A stretch of 64,000 bases of DNA from an uncultured Opitutales bacterium (lineage in GTDB: Bacteria; Verrucomicrobiota; Verrucomicrobiia; Opitutales; Intestinicryptomonadaceae): the NCBI GenBank assembly GCA_944389315.1, contig CALXLX010000050.1, forward strand, positions 37,770-101,769, given 5' to 3'. A program made the position numbers and the translations under genes. Positions within the stretch are counted from its first letter, which is position 1, and each line of letters starts with the position of its first letter. The notes beneath the pieces were generated by a model. The model worked only from the letters and a program-made list of their open reading frames with translations. It ran no database searches and had not been told where the DNA came from. Positions 1-8,096 of this stretch are shown in pieces.

Positions 1-1301
1 ACAACTTCTGGCAGTTCTTCCACTCCATGGGCTTCAGATACGCGATAGTCAGGGTAAGGGAGAGTTCATCGGACAACCTGCAGGTCGCCCTGAAGCTGCG
101 CAGGGCCTCCTACCCGCTCGACGGGGCTGGAAACTTCTCGTGCTCCAACGACTACGTCAACAAGCTCTGGATGGCTTGCCGCAACGGCCAGAGGGTATGC
201 GCTCTCGACGCATATGTTGATACGCCCTGGCGCGAGCAGGCCATGTGGTGGGGAGACGCGCGCGTGCAAAGCTGGAATACCTTTATGTTAGAGAACGACG
301 CCTCGCTGCTAAGGCGCGGCATACGCATAATGACGGGGCAGAAAGTTCCCAACGGGCTGCTTTACGGGCACGCGCCGACCATCGCCCACTCCTGCATTCT
401 GCCGGACTTCAACCTTGTCTGGATACTTACCCTGTGGGACTATTACTGGCAGACTGGCGACATATCCGCCTTCAAGGAGCACAAGGACACGGCCGACGGC
501 ATACTCGCATATTTCGACACCATGACCGACCCAAAGAGCGGCCTTGTCAAATACGACCCGCGCTACTGGCTGTTCCTCGACTGGACGAAAATACAGAAGG
601 AGGGCCAGCCCACGGTTCTAAACCTGTGGCTGCTGCACGCCTTGGACAGGCTCTCCGACATGGCGGAGGCCGCAGGCATGCCCGGGGAGTCCAAGCGCTA
701 CAAAGATAAGGCCGACAAGCTCAGGGCGGCGGCGCAAAAGCACCTTGTAAATTCGGAATCTCTGGTGGTAGACGGCTTGGACAACAACGGAGCCGCCAGC
801 AAGGAGACTTCCATACACGCGCAAGTCCTCGGAAAGCTTTGCAATTTGAAGTTCGACTTTGAAAAGGCCAAGCGCGATATAATAATGCCCTATTTGAAGG
901 GTGAGGTAAAGCCGAACGACCCGTCATCCTACTGGGCTGTGTACGTGCTCGAGCTGATGATAAAGGAGGGGCATGAGAAGGAGTGCTACGAATTTATAAA
1001 GTCGCGCTGGAGCGAGATGGCCGAATACGGAAGCACATTTGAAAATTTCAAGAACAGTCCGTCGCTTTCGCACGCATGGAGCGCGCATCCGCTGTTCCTG
1101 ATTCCCAAGATACTGCTTGGCGTAAGGCAGGAGGCTCCGGGGTGGAGCAAAGTCAGCGCAAAGCCAAATTTCTTCGAGAAGTCGGCAAGCGCGAAATATC
1201 CGACCCCGCGCGGGGTGATAAAGGCCAGCTACTCCGCGGGGGCCGACGGCAAGCCTGAATACAAGCTCGATTTGCCCGACGGAGTGGAATTAGTCAAGTA
1301 G
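1..1301 (+). CDS. Alpha-L-rhamnosidase-like glycoside hydrolase (GH78 type), 3' part
   Basis: The reading frame is open from base 3, so the gene begins upstream of the window; about 433 C-terminal residues are visible. The stretch DTPWREQAMWWGDARVQ matches the catalytic region of GH78 six-hairpin alpha-L-rhamnosidases, where a conserved Asp/Glu-rich motif precedes a GDA triplet. The alternating Trp-rich helices that follow (TLWDYYWQTGD; YWLFLDW) fit an (alpha/alpha)6 barrel. A C-terminal beta domain (SAKPNFF, TPRGVIKASY) also fits the family. The expected role is release of terminal L-rhamnose from plant pectin or glycans, probably outside the cytoplasm, although the N-terminus that would show a signal peptide is missing. 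A bidirectional hairpin terminator follows 20 bases downstream. A related unsaturated or exotic rhamnosidase subfamily cannot be excluded. Confidence 0.75.
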   Translation, partial: NFWQFFHSMGFRYAIVRVRESSSDNLQVALKLRRASYPLDGAGNFSCSNDYVNKLWMACRNGQRVCALDAYVDTPWREQAMWWGDARVQSWNTFMLENDASLLRRGIRIMTGQKVPNGLLYGHAPTIAHSCILPDFNLVWILTLWDYYWQTGDISAFKEHKDTADGILAYFDTMTDPKSGLVKYDPRYWLFLDWTKIQKEGQPTVLNLWLLHALDRLSDMAEAAGMPGESKRYKDKADKLRAAAQKHLVNSESLVVDGLDNNGAASKETSIHAQVLGKLCNLKFDFEKAKRDIIMPYLKGEVKPNDPSSYWAVYVLELMIKEGHEKECYEFIKSRWSEMAEYGSTFENFKNSPSLSHAWSAHPLFLIPKILLGVRQEAPGWSKVSAKPNFFEKSASAKYPTPRGVIKASYSAGADGKPEYKLDLPDGVELVK

Positions 1302-1320
1302 CCACAGAAAATACGCCAAA

Positions 1321-1352
1321 AAAACCTGCAGTAAAGCTGCAGGTTTTTTTTT
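1321..1352. terminator. Bidirectional Rho-independent terminator
   Basis: An 11-bp perfect stem (1321-1331 pairs with 1337-1347) with a five-base loop is followed by a run of T on the + strand and preceded by a run of A, which gives a T-run on the - strand. It sits between the rhamnosidase gene and the convergent O-antigen ligase gene and probably serves both. Confidence 0.85.
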
Positions 1353-1416
1353 GCGGCGCGGCAGATTACTTCAATGCGGGCGCGGGAAAGAGCCTCCGAA
1401 AATCATGGAGGGAGGT

Positions 1417-2880
1417 TCAGTTGTATAAATCCCGTCTGCGGGCGAGAGGCGATATGAAAACCACCACAAGGAATACGAACGCCAACATGGTGGAAGATAT
1501 TCTTAGGGGCATATCTACCAGTCCGTGAAAGAGAATTCCCAGGACGCCTACCCCCGCAATCAGATTTGCATTGTTCAGGCGGGCGCGCAGCTTCCATGCG
1601 CGCAGGACAGCCGCGAGCAGGGCGCACACTATAAGCGACGTGCCCACTATGCCGAATTCCACAAGGAATCCGAGAAAATCGCAATGGGCCTTGAATGCCG
1701 CCGACGGTTTTTGATCGAGTGAATTCTGTTTTGAGACCATCTTCGGCACGGTGTAATACGGATAACCGCCCGCTCCCACGCCCCAGACGGGATATTCGCA
1801 AAACACGTCGAAGGCAACTTTGTTTATGGCGACCCTGGAAAGCGCAGAGCCCATGGTATCGCGCTTTAAGAAGCGCGCCTCGGCGTCTGATACGCCCCCT
1901 CCTGGGGAGAAGAAAATCAAGGCAGCCAGGGCTATGGAGGCAAAGGATACCGCCCCCAGAAACGCAACGCTCGCGACAAACGAAAACCTTGCATAGAAGA
2001 ACCTGAACACCTCTACCACGAAAATGCCAGCTAATATAAGCAGCATCGAAGCAATCCCTCCCTTGCTGGAGGACACCACAACCGCAGCCATGTTCAAAAC
2101 TGCGCAAAGAGCCAGCGCGGAATAAGAAAAACAACGGTACAGGCGTGAGCTTTTAAAAATGTTTTTAACGGAGACAAAAAGCACGGCCGAGGAAACCAGC
2201 GCGGCGTTAAAGAACGCCGCGGAAACGTTCACGAGGAAGAAAGTTCCGAAGAATACGCCGTTTGCCTCGTAAGTCCAATATATGGCTGGCGCGCCAAGCT
2301 TCTTCTGGACTATGGCAAAGGCGGCCATGGCCGACGAGCTCAATACAAACACCGCCAAAGCGGCCAACACGCAGACTCTTTTTGAAAACACCGCATACGC
2401 GGCCGCAGAGAACATAAGCAACATGAGAGCCTGGGCGAAAAAGTTGCAAGCCCCTCCCCTGTCGAAGGAGTTTTCCACGCAGGAAGGCAGATAGGGAATG
2501 TGCTTTACAAATTCCAAAGAAGAGTATCCGTCCGCCTGTATAAAACGCGCTGACGGATTAGAAATCTGGACGAGAAGCAACACCAGGAACAGCGCACCAA
2601 ACCAGAATCCGGAGAAGGCGAACGGGTTTCTAACCCCCCCTATCCCCGCGGCGCGCGGGAAAGCGACGGCAAACACCGCGCATGAGAACGCCGCGCATGA
2701 TACAAGAAGCATGAAAAGAAGGGTCGGCCTGGTCGAGCCGGACAGAATCCATGCGGAGGAGCCTAAAAGCAGGCATATGAACGCCGCCGACAATGTTCTG
2801 AAATTCAAAGCCGAAAAGATTCTCATTTGGCGGATACTGAACAAAAAATCCGGCCTTTTCAAACAATAAAGCGCCCCCAA
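1417..2880 (-). CDS. O-antigen ligase / polymerase family membrane protein
   Basis: A 487-residue polytopic membrane protein with about 10-12 hydrophobic segments. In the C-terminal half it has the Wzy_C-type signature GVGAGGYPYYTVPKM followed by HCDFLGFLVEFGIVGT. That periplasmic loop and following helix are typical of WaaL O-antigen ligases and Wzy-like polymerases. It would join or polymerise lipid-linked glycans at the periplasmic face of the inner membrane. The start given is a TTG preceded by AGGGA seven bases upstream; an ATG at 2826 (MRIFSALNF) is the main alternative and has no clear ribosome-binding site. It diverges from the UDP-FucNAc cassette, which suggests a shared surface-polysaccharide role. 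Ligase versus polymerase cannot be decided from sequence. Confidence 0.75.
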   Translation of the reverse strand: MGALYCLKRPDFLFSIRQMRIFSALNFRTLSAAFICLLLGSSAWILSGSTRPTLLFMLLVSCAAFSCAVFAVAFPRAAGIGGVRNPFAFSGFWFGALFLVLLLVQISNPSARFIQADGYSSLEFVKHIPYLPSCVENSFDRGGACNFFAQALMLLMFSAAAYAVFSKRVCVLAALAVFVLSSSAMAAFAIVQKKLGAPAIYWTYEANGVFFGTFFLVNVSAAFFNAALVSSAVLFVSVKNIFKSSRLYRCFSYSALALCAVLNMAAVVVSSSKGGIASMLLILAGIFVVEVFRFFYARFSFVASVAFLGAVSFASIALAALIFFSPGGGVSDAEARFLKRDTMGSALSRVAINKVAFDVFCEYPVWGVGAGGYPYYTVPKMVSKQNSLDQKPSAAFKAHCDFLGFLVEFGIVGTSLIVCALLAAVLRAWKLRARLNNANLIAGVGVLGILFHGLVDMPLRISSTMLAFVFLVVVFISPLARRRDLYN

Positions 2881-2928
2881 AGACGAATCCCTGCGGAAAA
2901 CGCAGCAAAACGGCGTTCTGAAAAATCT

Positions 2929-2957
2929 TTGACTTTTTCATATTTTTAGAAGATGAT
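2929..2957 (+). promoter_or_regulatory. Putative sigma-70 promoter of the UDP-FucNAc cassette
   Basis: TTGACT at 2929-2934 and GATGAT at 2952-2957 are separated by 17 bases. Transcription would begin near 2964, which would exclude the upstream in-frame ATG at 2953 and supports translation from 2986. The -10 element is imperfect. Confidence 0.4.
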
Positions 2958-2985
2958 TTTAGTACTTTTAACAATTTTCAATCCA

Positions 2986-4014
2986 ATGTTTATTTTTAAG
3001 GGTAAAACACTTCTGATAACAGGAGGCACGGGTTCATTCGGAGACGCCGTACTGAAGAGATTTTTGAATACGGACATAGGCGAGATAAGGGTATTTTCGC
3101 GCGACGAAAAAAAGCAGGACGACATGCGCAAGCAATACGCCAATCCCAAGCTGAAGTTCTACATAGGCGACGTGCGCGACATTTCTTCCGTGCGCTCGGC
3201 CATGGACGAGGTCGACTTCGTATTCCACGCGGCGGCTCTCAAGCAGGTTCCCTCCTGCGAGTTCTTCCCGATGGAGGCTGTAAAGACCAACGTCATAGGC
3301 ACAGACAATGTCCTATCCGCGGCAATAGACGAAGGAGTAAAGAAGGTGATATGCCTTTCCACCGACAAGGCAGCCTACCCCGTCAACGCCATGGGCATAT
3401 CCAAGGCCATGATGGAAAAGGTATTTGTGGCGCGCTCCCGCACCAGCGCAAATACGATGATCTGCGGCACGCGCTACGGCAATGTCATGTGCTCGAGGGG
3501 CTCTGTGATACCGCTTTTTGTGGAGCAGATAAAGGCCGGGGAGCGCATCACCGTCACGGAGCCGTCTATGACGCGCTACATAATGAGCCTGGAGGAGGCT
3601 GTGGAGCTTGTCATATTCGCCTTTGAAAACGGCAACCCGGGAGACATAATGGTCCAGAAGGCGCCGGCCTGCACGATAGAGAATTTGGGCAGGGCCGTAT
3701 GCGAAATTTTCGGGGTGGAATACAATCCGAAAATAATAGGCGTGCGCCACGGCGAGAAGCTATACGAGACCCTCCTAACGCGGGAGGAGTATGTGCGCGC
3801 GATGGATATGGGAAATTTCTTCAGGATCCCGACGGATTCTCGCGACTTAAATTACGACAAGTATTTTGAAAAGGGTAACGAGAACTTCTCGTCCATGGAG
3901 GAGTACAACTCGAACAATACGCAGCAGCTCGGCGTTCCGGAAATAAAGGAGAAGCTTCTGGAGCTAAACTACATACAAGACGAGCTTGCAAAATGGAAGA
4001 GCGCCGCAAAGTGA
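2986..4014 (+). CDS. capE: UDP-N-acetylglucosamine 4,6-dehydratase / 5-epimerase (CapE/FnlA type)
   Basis: The first enzyme of UDP-N-acetyl-L-fucosamine synthesis: it dehydrates and epimerises UDP-GlcNAc to a 4-keto-6-deoxy sugar. The sequence has the Rossmann motif TGGTGSFG near residue 13 and the family signature STDKAAYPVNAMGISK, in which the Tyr and Lys belong to the extended SDR active site. The length, 342 residues, is normal. The start at 2986 gives MFIFKGKTLLITGG, matching the usual family N-terminus; an ATG at 2953 would add 11 unusual residues. The next gene overlaps its end by 22 bases. CapD/FlaA1-type dehydratases are close relatives, but the following capF- and capG-like genes make the L-FucNAc assignment strong. 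Confidence 0.88.
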   Translation: MFIFKGKTLLITGGTGSFGDAVLKRFLNTDIGEIRVFSRDEKKQDDMRKQYANPKLKFYIGDVRDISSVRSAMDEVDFVFHAAALKQVPSCEFFPMEAVKTNVIGTDNVLSAAIDEGVKKVICLSTDKAAYPVNAMGISKAMMEKVFVARSRTSANTMICGTRYGNVMCSRGSVIPLFVEQIKAGERITVTEPSMTRYIMSLEEAVELVIFAFENGNPGDIMVQKAPACTIENLGRAVCEIFGVEYNPKIIGVRHGEKLYETLLTREEYVRAMDMGNFFRIPTDSRDLNYDKYFEKGNENFSSMEEYNSNNTQQLGVPEIKEKLLELNYIQDELAKWKSAAK

Positions 4015-5123
4015 AGATTCTTGTGACCGGGGCAGGCGGGTTTGTCGGGAAAAACCTGCTTTGCAGGCTGAAGAATTCGGGATACGCAAATGTTGTAGCC
4101 TTTGATTTGGACACCCCGAAAGAGGTTTTGGATTCCGCCGTCAGGGACTGCGGTTTCGTATTTCATCTTGCGGGGGTGAACAGGCCGAAGGACGCCGCGG
4201 AATTTATGGAGGGCAACTACGGCTTTACGACGGAGCTTCTCGGCAAGCTTGCGGGCGCAGGCAACAAGGCTCCGGTGCTTATAACTTCCTCCATACAGGC
4301 CGCATTGGACAACCCGTACGGCAAGAGCAAGAAGGCAGCCGAGGACTATATTTTTGAATACGGCAAAAAGACGGGCGCAAAAGTGCTTGTTTACAGGCTG
4401 CCAAACGTATTCGGCAAGTGGTGCAGGCCCAACTACAACAGCGCAATAGCCACTTTCTGCCACAACATCGCCAGGGGAGAGCCGATAAGGATAAACGACC
4501 CCAACACCGACATGCACGTCGTGTACATAGACGACCTGCTCGACGCCCTCATGGAGGCTCTCGCAGGCAGAGAGACGGTTGAGGACGGCTTCTGCGTAGT
4601 TCCCGTCACGCACCGCGCGAAGCTCGGCTACATAGCAGACACCATAAGAAGTTTCAAGGCCTCGCGGGACAATCTGGAAGTTCCGTACACAAAGCCTGGC
4701 TCCCTGGAGACTAAGCTGTACAGCACATACCTAAGTTATCTGCCCGAGGCGGAGTTTTCATATCCGCTAAAAATGCACATAGACGCGCGCGGAAGCTTTA
4801 CGGAGTTTCTACGCACGCCGGAGCGCGGGCAGGTATCGGTGAACATCACAAAAAGCGGCGTGACAAAAGGAAACCACTGGCACGACTCCAAGAACGAGAA
4901 GTTTCTTGTGGTGTCAGGAAAGGCGTCGATAAAATTTAAGAAGTTTGGGTCTGACGACGTGTTCGAGTATATCGTAAGTTCGGACAAGCTCGAGGTTGTC
5001 GACATACCTACGGGATATGCGCACAACATAACAAACATAGGATCCGGGGATTTGGTAACCGTAATGTGGGCCAACGAGGCCTTCTCTCCCGAAAAGCCGG
5101 ACACATACGCGGAAAACGTTTGA
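3993..5123 (+). CDS. capF: UDP-2-acetamido-2,6-dideoxy-hexulose reductase (CapF type) with C-terminal cupin
   Basis: The second enzyme of the UDP-L-FucNAc route, reducing (and epimerising) the CapE product to UDP-N-acetyl-L-talosamine. The N-terminal half is an SDR domain: Rossmann motif GAGGFVG, active-site YGKSK, then VYRLPNVFGKWCRPNYNS, which is highly typical of CapF. The C-terminal 130 residues form a cupin (RGSFTEFLRT, GNHWHDSKNEKFLV) that in CapF binds a metal and takes part in the epimerisation. The ATG at 3993 overlaps capE by 22 bases; a GTG at 4011 overlapping the capE stop codon is an equally reasonable start. The tight overlap implies translational coupling with capE. Confidence 0.88.
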   Translation: MEERRKVKILVTGAGGFVGKNLLCRLKNSGYANVVAFDLDTPKEVLDSAVRDCGFVFHLAGVNRPKDAAEFMEGNYGFTTELLGKLAGAGNKAPVLITSSIQAALDNPYGKSKKAAEDYIFEYGKKTGAKVLVYRLPNVFGKWCRPNYNSAIATFCHNIARGEPIRINDPNTDMHVVYIDDLLDALMEALAGRETVEDGFCVVPVTHRAKLGYIADTIRSFKASRDNLEVPYTKPGSLETKLYSTYLSYLPEAEFSYPLKMHIDARGSFTEFLRTPERGQVSVNITKSGVTKGNHWHDSKNEKFLVVSGKASIKFKKFGSDDVFEYIVSSDKLEVVDIPTGYAHNITNIGSGDLVTVMWANEAFSPEKPDTYAENV

Positions 5124-5181
5124 CCGTTTCTCGCGGCAGAAAACGGCATAGATATTTTCCCACAAAGCCACGGAAGGAAAC

Positions 5182-6312
5182 ATGCAGATGGAAAAGCTAA
5201 AGGTTATGACTATCATAGGGACGCGTCCCGAGATAATAAGGTTGTCGGAATGCATAAAGGCCTGCGACAGGTATTTTAACCATGTACTTGTGCATACGGG
5301 GCAAAATTGGGACTACTCGTTAAACGAGGTATTTTTCAAGGATTTGGGCTTGAGGCAGCCGGACTATTATCTCGACAGCGTGGGCAAGACTCTCGGAGAG
5401 ACTATGGGCAACATCATAACAAAGTCCTACGAGGTTCTCTCGAAGGAAAAGCCCGACGCCATTTTGATATTGGGGGACACAAACTCCGCGCTATCGGCGA
5501 TATCGGCCAAGCGCCTAAAGATACCCATTTTCCATATGGAGGCGGGCAACCGCTGTTTCGACCAGAATGTGCCCGAGGAGATAAACCGCAGAATCGTCGA
5601 CCACATTTCCGACGTCAACCTGCCCTACACCGAGCATTCCCGCCGCTATCTGCTTTCAGAGGGAATACGCAAGGAGCACATATTTGTGACTGGCTCGCCC
5701 ATGAGGGAGGTTCTGCTTGCTCACGAAAGAAAGATTTCCTCGAGCAAAGTTCTTACAAAGCTGGGGCTTTCCAAGGGCAAATACATACTGGTTTCCGCCC
5801 ACAGGGAGGAAAACATCGACAACGAGAAGAACTTTATGTCTTTGATGGGGGCGATAAACAATATTGCAGAGCGCTACAAGATGCCTGTGGTCTATTCGAC
5901 CCACCCGCGCAGCAGAAAGTTCATAGAGGCCAGAAATTTCAAATTCCACAAGCTTGTCAGAAATCTCGAGCCCTTCGGGTTTCTCGACTACAACAAGCTT
6001 CAGCAGAACGCCTTCTGCGTGCTTTCCGACAGCGGCACCCTATCCGAGGAAAGCGCGATGCTCGGGTTTGCGGGAGTGCTTCTTAGAACCTCCACGGAGC
6101 GCCCGGAAGTTCTCGACAAGGGCACGGTGGTTATAGGCGGCATAACCGGAAAAGACGTAGAGCAGGCGATAGATCTGGCCGTGGCAATGCGCAAGAACAA
6201 GGAGAAGACCCTGCTTGCGCCCGATTATCAGGATGACAACGTCTCCGTGAAAGTCGTAAAAATCATACAGAGCTATACGAAGATAATAAACAAGTTTGTC
6301 TGGGGCAAATAG
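5182..6312 (+). CDS. capG: Non-hydrolysing UDP-sugar 2-epimerase (CapG/WecB type)
   Basis: The third enzyme of the cassette, epimerising UDP-N-acetyl-L-talosamine at C2 to UDP-N-acetyl-L-fucosamine. It has a GT-B fold. Visible family marks are IIGTRPEIIR at the N-terminus, HTGQNWD, ILGDTNSAL, HMEAGNRCFD, PEEINRRIVDH and the C-terminal DSGTLSEESA and R.STERPE motifs. The length, 376 residues, is normal. The start at 5182 has GGAAGG seven bases upstream. The gene ends in front of a strong bidirectional hairpin terminator, closing the capEFG operon. WecB (UDP-ManNAc synthesis) is the nearest alternative; gene context favours CapG. No glycosyltransferase that would use the product is present in this window. 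Confidence 0.85.
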   Translation: MQMEKLKVMTIIGTRPEIIRLSECIKACDRYFNHVLVHTGQNWDYSLNEVFFKDLGLRQPDYYLDSVGKTLGETMGNIITKSYEVLSKEKPDAILILGDTNSALSAISAKRLKIPIFHMEAGNRCFDQNVPEEINRRIVDHISDVNLPYTEHSRRYLLSEGIRKEHIFVTGSPMREVLLAHERKISSSKVLTKLGLSKGKYILVSAHREENIDNEKNFMSLMGAINNIAERYKMPVVYSTHPRSRKFIEARNFKFHKLVRNLEPFGFLDYNKLQQNAFCVLSDSGTLSEESAMLGFAGVLLRTSTERPEVLDKGTVVIGGITGKDVEQAIDLAVAMRKNKEKTLLAPDYQDDNVSVKVVKIIQSYTKIINKFVWGK

Positions 6313-6366
6313 CCCGCTGGCACAGTCGCCGCCGGTGCAGGGAAAATCCCCGGCATGCCATGCGGC

Positions 6367-6400
6367 AAAAAGCGCGCGCAAGAAATTGCGCGCGCTTTTT
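6367..6400. terminator. Bidirectional Rho-independent terminator
   Basis: A 15-bp perfect inverted repeat (6367-6381 with 6386-6400), GC-rich core, GAAA loop and A/T flanks on both sides. It lies between the convergent capG and GH43 genes. Confidence 0.9.
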
Positions 6401-6440
6401 GTCTTTAAGAAGTGTTTAAAAATATGCAGCCTGCATGGGA

Positions 6441-7610
6441 TTACTTGTCGAAGAACGACAAATCCCATTCGTCGCGCCAGCGCAGCACCAAACGGCCGTC
6501 TTCAAACTCGACCGGAAGGAAAATATAACGGCCGTCTATGGCGTTTTTCGGACGCCAGCTGTCGGCCACAAATATAAAAGCGTCTTTCTTGCCCGCCACG
6601 GGAATTACATATGTGCTCTGCCCGCCGAATGTTGTTCTCATCTGCTCCGGAGTGCCCTCCACCGGGTTTCCAAGGCTCTTCCATGGCCCGTATATGCTAT
6701 CCGAAACATAACTGCGCGCGGAGTTTGGCGCCCAGCCCGTGCAAAACGAGGCGAACAAATAATACTTACCGCCCTTCTTAAAGACTGCGGGCGCCTCGTT
6801 CCAATCGGAACAGCGCACGCGCGCGAAACGCCCGGTGAAGTTCTGGTAGTCGTCGGTAAGCTCGTGTATCTGAAGGGTTGCGTTTTCCTCGCTCGAGCAA
6901 ATCAGATAGGCTTTTGCGTCGTCATCGACAAAAAGCGTCATGTCGCGCGCCATCTGGCCCTTGCCGCGCATGTCCCGCACAAAGGCAAACCCCCTGCCCT
7001 TTAGCATCTTGTAATTGTTGTTGGCCAAAACCTTATCTATCTGGGCATCGTCGAAGCTTTTGTCTATGCTCGCGCAGTCGGCGACTTCTCCGTCTGTGGG
7101 CATGCGCCCCTTTTGTGGACGGAAACTGCCGACATAAGCATAGGGCCCCGCGGGCTTGTCGGCAACGGCAAGCGCGCAGCGGGCGGTAGTATAATTGGGC
7201 TTGCCGTCGGCGCTCCTAAATTCGAGGTGAAACCACATCACGTACTTGCCCGTCTTAGCGTTGTAGATTACCTTGGGGCGCTCCAATATGCACCCTTTTA
7301 CTATCTCGCTCGACTCGTCGTCCGAAACGGCGAGGGCTATGCCTTCGTCCTTCCAGTTGTATAAATCGGTTGACGAATAGCAGTGCACCCCGACATTTGC
7401 GAGATTGCCGCCCGCCCCCTCCGTCTTGTGCTCTCCAAACCAATAATAGACGCCGTCCTTATGCAGAAATCCGCCTCCGTGGGCGTTTATGTGCACGCCA
7501 TTATTGTCGGGCATAATCTGCCCTGGCTTAAAACTCTTAAACTCCCCCGCCGCTGCGGATAAAATACCCGCGGCAAAAGCCATAACCGCAATCGCAATGA
7601 ATTTTTCCAT
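6441..7610 (-). CDS. Secreted GH43-family glycoside hydrolase
   Basis: A 389-residue five-bladed beta-propeller enzyme with a signal peptide (hydrophobic stretch FIAIAVMAFAAGILSAAAG). It starts at the ATG at 7610; an in-frame TTG two codons upstream is less likely. Blade motifs seen are GGGFLHKDGVYYWFGEH, RPKVIYNAKTGKYVMWFH, RDMTLFVDDDAKAYL (candidate pKa-modulating Asp) and WNEAPAVFKKGGKYYLFAS (candidate catalytic-acid Glu). The usual N-terminal catalytic-base Asp of GH43 is not in its expected place: the equivalent stretch reads NNGVHINAHGGG. This resembles subfamily 24-like exo-beta-1,3-galactanases, in which the base is replaced. It would act on arabinogalactan or related side chains in the periplasm or outside. 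Exact substrate uncertain. Confidence 0.75.
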   Translation of the reverse strand: MEKFIAIAVMAFAAGILSAAAGEFKSFKPGQIMPDNNGVHINAHGGGFLHKDGVYYWFGEHKTEGAGGNLANVGVHCYSSTDLYNWKDEGIALAVSDDESSEIVKGCILERPKVIYNAKTGKYVMWFHLEFRSADGKPNYTTARCALAVADKPAGPYAYVGSFRPQKGRMPTDGEVADCASIDKSFDDAQIDKVLANNNYKMLKGRGFAFVRDMRGKGQMARDMTLFVDDDAKAYLICSSEENATLQIHELTDDYQNFTGRFARVRCSDWNEAPAVFKKGGKYYLFASFCTGWAPNSARSYVSDSIYGPWKSLGNPVEGTPEQMRTTFGGQSTYVIPVAGKKDAFIFVADSWRPKNAIDGRYIFLPVEFEDGRLVLRWRDEWDLSFFDK

Positions 7611-7738
7611 GCGCAACCGATTAAACCAAAATACGCATCATTCAAGCAAATAACATAAACATAAAAATAAATTGCATGCACAATACGAATTTTCTTGCAT
7701 AGATTTTCAAAAGCTTTTGACTGCGTATCTTCAAATCA

Positions 7739-7827
7739 GGAGAGGTGGCAGAGTGGCCGAATGCGCTGGTTTGCTAAACCGGTGTAGGGGTAAAACCCTA
7801 CCACGGGTTCGAATCCCGTCTTCTCCG
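7739..7827 (+). tRNA. tRNA-Ser(GCT)
   Basis: An 89-base cloverleaf with a long variable arm. The acceptor stem GGAGAGG pairs with CTTCTCC (one G-U), followed by discriminator G. The anticodon loop TTGCTAA gives anticodon GCT, reading AGC and AGT serine codons. The variable arm (GTAGGGGTAAAACCCTAC) and T-arm (GGGTTCGAATCCC) are clear. CCA is not encoded. Confidence 0.96.
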
Positions 7828-7846
7828 CGGTTTGAAAAAAAATATG

Positions 7847-7875
7847 CGGCGGGTCTTTCTGGCCCGCCGTTTTTT
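7847..7875 (+). terminator. Rho-independent terminator after tRNA-Ser
   Basis: CGGCGGG (7847-7853) pairs with CCCGCCG (7863-7869), followed by six T. It is 20 bases beyond the tRNA 3' end. Confidence 0.85.
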
Positions 7876-8034
7876 GCGCCTTCTTCTGGTTGTCCCGCAC
7901 CCCAAACGCAGCGATGACCGCGCATGAGCGCTTCCAAGCCCCTATGTCTATACCCCAATTTGCCGTGCAACGCTAAAACGGCATCCTTAAAGCGGATTTC
8001 CCCCCGGCAATTTTTCATGTTCGCAGAGCAAAGA

Positions 8035-8060
8035 AAAAGGGGGTTCGTGCCCCCTTTTTT
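8035..8060 (-). terminator. Rho-independent terminator after the CE15 gene
   Basis: Inverted repeat AAAAAGGGG (8035-8043) with CCCCTTTTT (8051-8059). On the - strand it is 37 bases past the CE15 stop codon and runs into a T-tract. The flanks are symmetric, so it could also stop + strand transcription. Confidence 0.75.
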
Positions 8061-8096
8061 CCCGAATGCAATATGAACTATGGGTGGAATATTTCG

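Noticed and set aside
1403..2134. 243-codon frame on the - strand
   Set aside because: Out-of-frame shadow of the O-antigen ligase gene; no membrane pattern or family signal.
2953..2985. Upstream in-frame ATG for capE
   Set aside because: Lies inside or at the -10 of the likely promoter and adds residues not found in the family.
7731..8018. 95-codon open frame on the - strand with a DGIRTRGR-type sequence
   Set aside because: It is the antisense translation of tRNA-Ser and its terminator, a well-known spurious ORF type.
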